Source: Parcubacteria group bacterium Athens0416_74
GTDB lineage: Bacteria; Patescibacteriota; Minisyncoccia; Phycocordibacterales; UBA2100
Reading direction: 5' to 3'
Length of the DNA: 5,333 bases
Assembly: GCA_007375785.1 (NCBI GenBank)
Contig: VMEY01000049.1
Location: 1-5,333, forward strand
The notes beneath the pieces were generated by a model. That model was not told where the DNA came from, did not search any database, and saw only the letters and a program-made list of their open reading frames with translations. Numbering within the stretch: the first letter of the stretch is position 1; every line of letters begins with the position of its first letter. The position numbers were made by a program, and so were the translations under genes. Shown piece by piece: positions 1 to 3,980 of the stretch.

Positions 1-141
1 GACCTGCGACACCCCTTCAGGGACTTCGATGCGTGGGCCGTAGAGAATTCCTCGCGCTTCAAAGTACGCGTACCCCGCTATCACGATAAAGAATACCGCG
101 ATGACAATCCTGGTGAGTCGTGAGTCTCGATAGGGGAGCAT
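1..141 (-). CDS. Membrane-anchored protein of unknown function, N-terminal part (cut by left edge)
   Basis: Only the first 47 codons are in the window; the frame is open to the left edge. The ATG lies one base after the ftsK stop codon and a strong GAGGAGA ribosome site sits 9 nt upstream of it, inside the last ftsK codons, so the start is well supported and translation is probably coupled to ftsK. A short basic N-terminus (R5, R8, R11) is followed by one hydrophobic segment at about residues 12-27. It then continues with FEARGILYGPRIEVPEG, as expected for a single-pass protein with its C-terminal part outside the cytoplasm. From memory, Parcubacteria often carry such an anchored protein with a glucodextranase-type or Ig-like beta domain next to ftsK. 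That identity is inference, because the domain itself lies outside the window. Confidence 0.75.
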   Translation of the reverse strand, partial: MLPYRDSRLTRIVIAVFFIVIAGYAYFEARGILYGPRIEVPEGVSQV

Positions 142-142
142 A

Positions 143-2359
143 CTAGCGGTTCTCCTCGTCAACACTCTCCTCTACCGGCTCAGCGGCAAGTTCATCGGCA
201 TTGCCTGCACCGATAACATCTCGCGGTTTCGCACCGTCGGCAGGGCCAATGACTCCCCGGTCTTCCAGGAGGTCCATGAGTCTCGCCGCGCGTGCATACC
301 CGACGCCGAGCTTGCGTTGCAGGTAAGACGTGGACGCCTTCCCGGCTTCTATCACCATACGTTTTGCATCAGGGTAGAGTTCGTCATCATCGCTCGTGTC
401 AGTATCCATTGAGGCGAAAATCGCATCGGTGCCGCCGGCCTGACCTTTGGTATCGGTGAAGTCTATCTCGCTTGGCAGTGTGTCCTCGTTGGCCTTGGCG
501 ATGTATTCCACGACGCGCTTCACCTCGCTTTCTGTGATGTACGGTGCTTGAATGCGGACCGGCTTAGACATCTCACCGGAGAGGAACAGAGTATCGCCCG
601 CGCCGAGCAGAGACTCTGCTCCACCCATGTCGAGAATTGTGCGCGAGTCGATTTGCGAAGAGACCTGGAGCGCGATGCGGGCCGGAATGTTGGCTTTGAT
701 GAGGCCGGTGATGACCTTGACCGACGGGCGTTGTGTCGAGAGTATGAGGTGAATGCCCACGGCGCGGCTCATCTGTGCGAGCCGTACGATGCCACTCTCG
801 AGTTCGCGCGGGTACGACTGCATGATATCTGCGAGCTCGTCGATGATAAGCACGATGTATGGCATAGCCTCAGGGAGAGGCACGTCTTCCTTCGGACCTT
901 TCTCAAGTGCAGGACCCAAAATATTCTCATGGTAGGAGTTGATGTCGCGGACCTTCTCGGTCTCGAGAATGTTGTACCGGCGATCCATTTCTTTTGCGAG
1001 CCACTTGAGTGCGAGAATCGCTTTTTTGGGATCCGTTATGACCGGTGTGAGGAGATGGGGAATTGAATTATAGAGCGTGAGCTCGACGCGTTTCGGGTCC
1101 ACCATGATAAAACGCAGTCGCTCAGGACCGCAGCGATAGAGGAGAGAGACGATGATGCCATGGATTGTTACGGATTTTCCTGCGCCTGTGGTACCGGCAA
1201 TAAGTGTGTGAGGCATCTTCGCGAGATCTGCAAAGATTGGCAGGCCCGTGATGGTGCGTCCGAGCGCTGTGAGCAGTGCTTTCGAGGAGTTCGTGTACCC
1301 CTCATCAGAAATGAGCGGTGCCATGCCGAGCGTCGTCCTCGCCACGTTGGGGACTTCGATACCGACGAGGGCTTTCCCCGGTATCGGAGCCTCGATGCGG
1401 AGCGGAGAGGCGGCAAGCGCAAGTTCGAGATTGCTCTGGAGCGCGACAATCTTCGAGAGACGCACACCTTCGGCCGGTTTCATCGCGTAGCGTGTGACGG
1501 TCGGCCCGATTGACGCTTCGTCCATTTCCACCTGGATTCCAAAGTTTTGCAGCGTTCGCTTGATGAGGTTCATGTTGGCCTTCACGTCTCCGACTTCAGG
1601 CTTCCCCTTATTTTTTGAGAGAAGTGATATGGGCGGCGGTGTGTATGCACTGCCAGTAGCAGCGATGATGGGGAAGCCGTCGCTTGGCGCACTCTCGCGT
1701 TTATCAAAAGAGCTTACACTCGGTTGCTTTGGCGCAGAGACCCGCTCTTCTTCTGCGGCATGCTCCTCACGCGCTTCCTCAGGCTCCTCCGGAAGCCCGG
1801 TCACCGGGACATCGTCCATGTTTGTCTCTTCGTACGGCTGTGCGACAAACCACTGCTTGATACTCATGACGAGCGCGTGCAAATTTACATCAAAGGCGAC
1901 GATGAGCGCGGCGATGATAAAAGCAATGAGAAAGATAGCGGTCGCTACGCTATCGACTGCAGCCATGAGGGGGTGTGCTATGGCGTCTCCAAGCACGCCT
2001 CCACTCGTGGAAGAGAACAGGCTGATCATGCCGAGGCCGGAGAGCAGAAAAACAAACATGCTTACAAGCTGCACCCAACCGAAATGTCGTTCGAAGGAAC
2101 GGAAGATAAGTACCGCAAGCATGACCAGCGAGAGTGGGAGCAGCATGTAGCCGATGCCGAGAAGCCACGTGAGCCATCCGTAAAAAAGTTCGCCGGCGGA
2201 GCCCCCGACGCCGAGTGCGGCGAGTGCGAGGAAGCCGGAGATTGCAATAAAGAAAATAGCGAGAACCCCCCGGATAGCCTCGTTGCTTACGAGAGGCGCG
2301 CGCGGCTCATCGTTCGTCTCTTTGAGCTTCCCATTCTTGCGCTCTCGCTTCGATTTCAT
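143..2359 (-). CDS. ftsK: FtsK/SpoIIIE-family DNA translocase
   Basis: This is a septum-located ATP-driven motor that pumps double-stranded DNA and clears the chromosome terminus during division. The 738-residue protein has a basic cytoplasmic N-terminus and four hydrophobic segments (about 29-50, 61-86, 94-116 and 138-158). A short acidic, proline-rich linker follows (about 172-245), then the alpha domain (about 255-350). The RecA-like beta domain has Walker A GTTGAGKS at 389-396, VDPKR at 420-424, Walker B YIVLIIDE at 501-508 and STQRPSV at 541-547. A C-terminal winged-helix gamma domain lies at about 660-706 (LYPDAKRMV to LLEDRGVIG), the part that reads orienting DNA motifs in known homologues. 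It is complete, with all motor motifs intact. The linker is far shorter than in E. coli FtsK and the size is closer to SpoIIIE/SftA-type proteins. No Shine-Dalgarno precedes the ATG; a TATCAT box 6 nt upstream suggests a leaderless mRNA. The adjacent gene at 141 is co-transcribed. Confidence 0.97.
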   Translation of the reverse strand: MKSKRERKNGKLKETNDEPRAPLVSNEAIRGVLAIFFIAISGFLALAALGVGGSAGELFYGWLTWLLGIGYMLLPLSLVMLAVLIFRSFERHFGWVQLVSMFVFLLSGLGMISLFSSTSGGVLGDAIAHPLMAAVDSVATAIFLIAFIIAALIVAFDVNLHALVMSIKQWFVAQPYEETNMDDVPVTGLPEEPEEAREEHAAEEERVSAPKQPSVSSFDKRESAPSDGFPIIAATGSAYTPPPISLLSKNKGKPEVGDVKANMNLIKRTLQNFGIQVEMDEASIGPTVTRYAMKPAEGVRLSKIVALQSNLELALAASPLRIEAPIPGKALVGIEVPNVARTTLGMAPLISDEGYTNSSKALLTALGRTITGLPIFADLAKMPHTLIAGTTGAGKSVTIHGIIVSLLYRCGPERLRFIMVDPKRVELTLYNSIPHLLTPVITDPKKAILALKWLAKEMDRRYNILETEKVRDINSYHENILGPALEKGPKEDVPLPEAMPYIVLIIDELADIMQSYPRELESGIVRLAQMSRAVGIHLILSTQRPSVKVITGLIKANIPARIALQVSSQIDSRTILDMGGAESLLGAGDTLFLSGEMSKPVRIQAPYITESEVKRVVEYIAKANEDTLPSEIDFTDTKGQAGGTDAIFASMDTDTSDDDELYPDAKRMVIEAGKASTSYLQRKLGVGYARAARLMDLLEDRGVIGPADGAKPRDVIGAGNADELAAEPVEESVDEENR
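151..157 (-). promoter_or_regulatory. Shine-Dalgarno site for the gene starting at 141
   Basis: On the minus strand this reads GAGGAGA, 9 nt before the ATG at 141, and it lies inside the final codons of ftsK. It is the clearest ribosome binding site in the window and fixes the start of the downstream gene. It contrasts with the other three gene starts, which have weak or no such site. Confidence 0.75.
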
Positions 2360-2365
2360 GCGGAC

Positions 2366-2371
2366 ATGATA
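2366..2371 (-). promoter_or_regulatory. Extended -10 promoter for ftsK, predicted leaderless
   Basis: The minus strand reads TGGTATCAT, an extended -10 (TG, one base, then TATCAT, 5 of 6 to consensus). Exactly 6 nt separate the box from the ftsK ATG, so a start at the usual distance falls on the A of the ATG. No good -35 is present: GGTTTT lies at the 17-nt position, within phased A/T tracts. The absence of a Shine-Dalgarno fits a leaderless message. Confidence 0.5.
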
Positions 2372-2383
2372 CCACGTGCGTGG
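2372..2383. repeat. Short inverted repeat abutting the ftsK -10 box
   Basis: CCACG, two bases, CGTGG form a perfect 5-bp inverted repeat lying in the spacer of the ftsK promoter, directly next to the -10 box. The position would suit a repressor operator, but a site this short can occur by chance and no regulator is identified. Confidence 0.3.
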
Positions 2384-2416
2384 CGCAAAAAACCGGAAAA
2401 AATCTATTGTTTGCGC
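2383..2416. repeat. 7-bp inverted repeat enclosing two phased A6 tracts
   Basis: GCGCAAA (2383-2389) is matched by TTTGCGC (2410-2416). Between and overlapping the arms are A6 at 2387-2392 and A6 at 2397-2402, whose starts are 10 bp apart, about one helical turn. Phased A-tracts of this kind are known to bend DNA. The site lies just upstream of the ftsK promoter, where bending, UP-element contact or an operator are all possible. Confidence 0.4.
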
Positions 2417-2474
2417 GACGAAACCACGTTTCAGATATCAAGTCACACGTACGTCCTTCACGGTCACGCGTGCA

Positions 2475-2502
2475 TTGCTATTTCCCACGTCCTTTATATA
2501 AT
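2475..2502 (+). promoter_or_regulatory. Sigma-70-type promoter for the gene at 2555
   Basis: A perfect TATAAT at 2497-2502 is preceded by TTGCTA at 2475-2480 (4 of 6 to TTGACA) with a 16-nt spacer. The predicted start is about 2509, giving a leader of roughly 45 nt before the ATG at 2555. It is divergent from the ftsK promoter in the same 195-bp region. Confidence 0.6.
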
Positions 2503-2554
2503 CGAGATGTCCAAGAGCTATAACGGACTCTTAAAAGACGTCTAAAAATCCACA

Positions 2555-3340
2555 ATGGACGAGATAAAAGACATTCAAAGGACAGATTCGGTATCTCGTT
2601 TCATAGACCAACACAGTGTTCGCACCAATCCCTTTGGAGAGAATCGTGCGGCTGATCGCGCTTACCGTCGTGCCGAGCGCATCGCTGCGGGCCTCCACAT
2701 GCTGACGAATCATATTTCCGAACAAGAACCGGTTCGTTCAGAGGTGCGGTCGACGGCGTCGCTCGTTTTGCTCGATGTGCTGAAGTTGCGTGACGAAATG
2801 CGATCGGCACACTCGCACTCCGTTGCTGAGTTGCAAGGACGGGTTCGATACCTGATTTCAATGGTTCGTATCATGGGTGTATCAGGGTTCGTCTCACAGC
2901 AAAATGCAACGACCGTTATCGAAGCACTCGATGAGTTGGGCACGTATGTCATTGCGTCGCAGCGTTCGATGCTCTCTGAAAACATCTCACTCTCGAGAGA
3001 AGATCTCATCGATGTGCGAATGCCGACATATCGCCCCGTGCAACCAAGACCCGTAAAGGACATGTCCGATATAAAGGACACGAAAGACGTACACCTGATA
3101 AAGGACAGTCATGAGACGTCCGTGAGGAACGGTGATTCCGTCGGGGCATTGAGTGTCCGTGTCCAAAGTATCTTGGAAATATTGAAAGTAGGCGGCTCTT
3201 TGGGCATCAAAGACATCTCCGCGAACTTGCCCGAATATAGTGAGAAGATGATTCAGCGAGAGTTGCTAGAGCTCGTCACTCGTGGGGCTATAAAAAAGAC
3301 GGGTCTCAAGCGGTGGAGCAAGTACTCCCTTGTCGCCTAG
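2555..3340 (+). CDS. Protein of unknown function: helical N-terminal domain plus C-terminal winged helix
   Basis: I do not recognise a named family. The 261-residue protein has no signal peptide or membrane segment, so it is probably cytoplasmic. Residues about 29-140 look almost wholly helical (a likely helical bundle, with RAYRRAERIAAGLHML and a long amphipathic stretch at about 60-106). Residues 153-198 form a charged, disordered-looking linker with repeated K-D units (VKDM, IKDT, TKDV, IKDS). Residues about 200-260 look like a winged helix: VRVQSILEIL, then SANLPEYSEKMIQRELLELV as the recognition region, then a basic wing ending KRWSKYSLV. The start is the first ATG after an in-frame TAA at 2543-2545, and no Shine-Dalgarno precedes it. 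Similar proteins ending in a KRWS-Y-like motif are, as I recall, widespread in Parcubacteria. A DNA-binding regulator is the simplest reading, but the target is unknown. Confidence 0.85.
   Translation: MDEIKDIQRTDSVSRFIDQHSVRTNPFGENRAADRAYRRAERIAAGLHMLTNHISEQEPVRSEVRSTASLVLLDVLKLRDEMRSAHSHSVAELQGRVRYLISMVRIMGVSGFVSQQNATTVIEALDELGTYVIASQRSMLSENISLSREDLIDVRMPTYRPVQPRPVKDMSDIKDTKDVHLIKDSHETSVRNGDSVGALSVRVQSILEILKVGGSLGIKDISANLPEYSEKMIQRELLELVTRGAIKKTGLKRWSKYSLVA
3054..3107 (+). repeat. Three direct copies of TAAAGGACA within the linker of the 2555 gene
   Basis: Perfect 9-bp copies lie at 3054-3062, 3072-3080 and 3099-3107, spaced 18 and 27 bp apart, all in the same reading register. They encode V/I-K-D units of the charged linker. 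Local duplication of a short unit in a disordered linker explains them best. Confidence 0.6.
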
Positions 3341-3343
3341 CGG

Positions 3344-3405
3344 GGGCTCTACAGAGACGTATTTGGTGACCTTGGGTACGCCCCGGTGAGCCCGTGAAAT
3401 ATTTT
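3344..3405 (+). terminator. Possible weak terminator after the 2555 gene
   Basis: GGGCTC (3344-3349) pairs with GAGCCC (3388-3393). Inside it, ACC (3369-3371) pairs with GGT (3385-3387), and GGG (3374-3376) with CCC (3381-3383) around a TACG loop. The stem starts 4 nt after the stop codon. The following tract (GTGAAATATTTT) is a poor U-run, so termination may be inefficient, or the hairpin may serve another purpose such as protecting the 3' end. Register-shifted pairings such as GGGGC with GCCCC are also possible. Confidence 0.35.
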
Positions 3406-3422
3406 CCTGCCTACGACGTCAT

Positions 3423-3504
3423 TATTATTGACTCTGGCCCCTGGCTAGAGTATTGTGCCCGCGTAACCTGAACATCGGAAAAGGGCCAGAGATGGCGCTT
3501 TTTT
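3423..3504 (+). ncRNA. Candidate small structured RNA or terminator with two alternative folds
   Basis: CTCTGGCCC (3432-3440) can pair perfectly with GGGCCAGAG (3483-3491). Alternatively CTCTGGCC (3432-3439) can form a tight local hairpin with GGCTAGAG (3443-3450), with 8 pairs, one G-U and a 3-nt loop. A T6 run lies at 3499-3504, 7 nt after the distal stem. A possible -10 box TATTAT (3423-3428, 5 of 6) would start an RNA of about 70 nt at roughly 3435, though its -35 is poor. The closing stem, competing hairpin and T-run suggest a small RNA or a switchable terminator. I match it to no known family. Confidence 0.3.
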
Positions 3505-3513
3505 GCTCACAGG

Positions 3514-3522
3514 TTATCCACA
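3514..3522 (+). promoter_or_regulatory. Perfect DnaA-box consensus TTATCCACA
   Basis: TTATCCACA matches the high-affinity DnaA box exactly. It is the only perfect copy I find in the window on either strand, and it lies 17 bp upstream of the -35 element of the surface-protein promoter. One box does not make an origin. It could be a DnaA regulatory site or chance, since no dnaA or dnaN gene is in view. Confidence 0.45.
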
Positions 3523-3539
3523 AAACGGAGTTCACTGAA

Positions 3540-3570
3540 TTCACGGTCGGATACCCCCCTGGTATATAAT
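3540..3570 (+). promoter_or_regulatory. Extended -10 promoter driving the surface-protein gene
   Basis: TGGTATATAAT at 3560-3570 can be read as an extended -10 (TGG then TATATA, 3563-3568) with TTCACG at 3540-3545 and a 17-nt spacer. It can also be read as a perfect TATAAT at 3565-3570 with a 19-nt spacer. Either reading places the start near 3575-3577, about 404 nt before the ATG at 3981. It is the best plus-strand promoter in the 640-bp region; no better one is visible nearer the gene. Confidence 0.6.
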
Positions 3571-3576
3571 TGCGCT

Positions 3577-3596
3577 GATGTGTCTTCGGACATGTC
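3577..3596 (+). other. 5'-terminal UUCG-capped hairpin
   Basis: GATGTGTC (3577-3584) pairs with GACATGTC (3589-3596) around TTCG: 8 bp with two G-U wobbles, closed by the very stable C(UUCG)G loop. It begins at the predicted first transcribed base. A hairpin at the extreme 5' end is a known way to protect mRNA from 5'-end-dependent decay. Confidence 0.6.
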
Positions 3597-3665
3597 AGGA
3601 CAGGGAGGCGACCTGAGTCGCACTCTGCGCCGTTCTTTGACATACGAATAAGGAAAGAAAATTCC

Positions 3666-3701
3666 GGATGTCGCACATCCTGTTCATGAGCAGTCTCATG
3701 A
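3666..3701 (+). other. Two adjacent perfect stem-loops
   Basis: GGATGT pairs with ACATCC around CGC (3666-3680, 6 bp). After a 3-nt gap, TCATGAG pairs with CTCATGA around CAGT (3684-3701, 7 bp). Both stems lack mismatches. Their tight spacing suggests coaxial or tandem packing in the leader RNA. Confidence 0.55.
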
Positions 3702-3708
3702 GAATTCG

Positions 3709-3743
3709 TTCATGCATGCAGATGCATGAATATCTCTGCATCT
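3709..3743 (+). other. 9-bp perfect hairpin with a competing downstream fold
   Basis: TTCATGCAT (3709-3717) pairs with ATGCATGAA (3722-3730) around GCAG. The 3' arm region can instead pair downstream: AGATGCA (3720-3726) with TGCATCT (3737-3743), 7 bp with a 10-nt loop. The two folds cannot coexist, so the segment could switch or simply be redundant. Confidence 0.5.
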
Positions 3744-3779
3744 CTGAAATCTTCGGATACGAAAGAAAATACCGCACGA

Positions 3780-3795
3780 TTCGCCAGCTGGCGAA
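3780..3795 (+). other. 16-bp perfect palindrome
   Basis: TTCGCCAGCTGGCGAA is fully self-complementary. In RNA it would give a 6-bp stem with an AGCT loop. In DNA it would be a symmetric site able to bind a dimeric protein. Its position inside the leader favours the RNA reading. Confidence 0.55.
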
Positions 3796-3804
3796 CTTCC
3801 CTTC

Positions 3805-3860
3805 TTGCTGCTAATCCCTTCCTCCATCTCTTCATTATTAAAAGGAGTAGGGGCTAGCAA
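3805..3860 (+). other. Long imperfect stem pairing a pyrimidine tract with a purine tract
   Basis: Three helices stack in order. TTGCT (3805-3809) pairs with AGCAA (3856-3860). CCCTT (3816-3820) pairs with AGGGG (3849-3853, one G-U). CTCC (3822-3825) pairs with GGAG (3844-3847). The loop is 3826-3843. The purine arm contains AAAAGGAG, a strong Shine-Dalgarno-like string, yet no start codon or open frame follows at a usable distance. Confidence 0.45.
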
Positions 3861-3870
3861 AATTATTAGT

Positions 3871-3893
3871 TGTCTCAATAAAGTATTGAGGCA
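3871..3893 (+). other. 10-bp stem-loop
   Basis: TGTCTCAATA (3871-3880) pairs with TATTGAGGCA (3884-3893) around AAG. All positions pair, with one G-U. There is no T-run after it, so it is not an intrinsic terminator. Confidence 0.55.
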
Positions 3894-3936
3894 CACAAAA
3901 CGCAGACGTGCTCCCGTCGAAAGAACACGAATGCGG

Positions 3937-3957
3937 TCTCGACATAACCTGTCGGGA
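3937..3957 (+). other. Last leader hairpin before the start codon
   Basis: TCTCGACA (3937-3944) pairs with TGTCGGGA (3950-3957) around TAACC: 8 bp with one G-U. It ends 23 nt before the ATG at 3981, leaving an unpaired A-rich landing stretch for the ribosome. Confidence 0.5.
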
Positions 3958-3960
3958 TAC

Positions 3961-3966
3961 AAAGGT
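3961..3966 (+). promoter_or_regulatory. Weak, distant ribosome site for the surface-protein gene
   Basis: AAAGGT is the only Shine-Dalgarno-like string before the ATG at 3981, but its last G is 15 nt upstream, further than usual. Translation may rely on the unstructured A-rich stretch 3967-3980 rather than on this site. Confidence 0.3.
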
Positions 3967-3980
3967 CAAAAACAATAAAT

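Larger units (their letters stand above)
3577..3980 (+). promoter_or_regulatory. Long, highly structured 5' leader of the surface-protein mRNA
   Basis: Between the predicted start and the ATG I find a run of separate stem-loops, most of them perfect with 3-5 nt loops: 3577-3596, 3608-3621, 3666-3680, 3684-3701, 3709-3730, 3780-3795, 3871-3893 and 3937-3957. There is also a long imperfect stem at 3805-3860. No open frame here looks coding on either strand. The last 23 nt before the ATG are A-rich and look unpaired. Long structured leaders that stabilise mRNA are known for S-layer genes in other bacteria, and that parallel is the basis of the interpretation. A stand-alone non-coding RNA is an alternative. 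No known riboswitch or RNA family is recognised. Confidence 0.55.

Noticed and set aside
548..2545. Several plus-strand open frames up to 273 codons antisense to ftsK
   Set aside because: ftsK is unambiguous over the whole stretch, and the antisense frames have Arg/Ser-rich, low-information translations typical of shadow frames in moderately GC-rich DNA.
2546..2554. AAATCCACA as a second DnaA-like box
   Set aside because: Only 7 of 9 positions match, it sits directly before a start codon, and it is over 900 bp from the perfect box.
3637..3642. Perfect TTGACA that might be a -35 box for a promoter nearer the surface-protein gene
   Set aside because: At spacers of 15 to 19 nt the downstream hexamers (for example AATTCC) do not resemble a -10 box.
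3425..3676. 83-codon minus-strand open frame in the non-coding region
   Set aside because: No ribosome site or domain signal, and it lies across the plus-strand promoter, DnaA box and hairpins. Its composition does not look like a real protein.
3577..3900. CRISPR array or integron-like repeats suggested by the many palindromes
   Set aside because: The stem-loops differ in sequence and length and are not regularly spaced copies of one repeat.
3341..3980. tRNA, tmRNA, 6S, SRP or RNase P RNA gene in the long non-coding region
   Set aside because: I looked for the conserved T-loop, SRP loop and RNase P core sequences and found none, and the hairpin pattern does not fit those folds.
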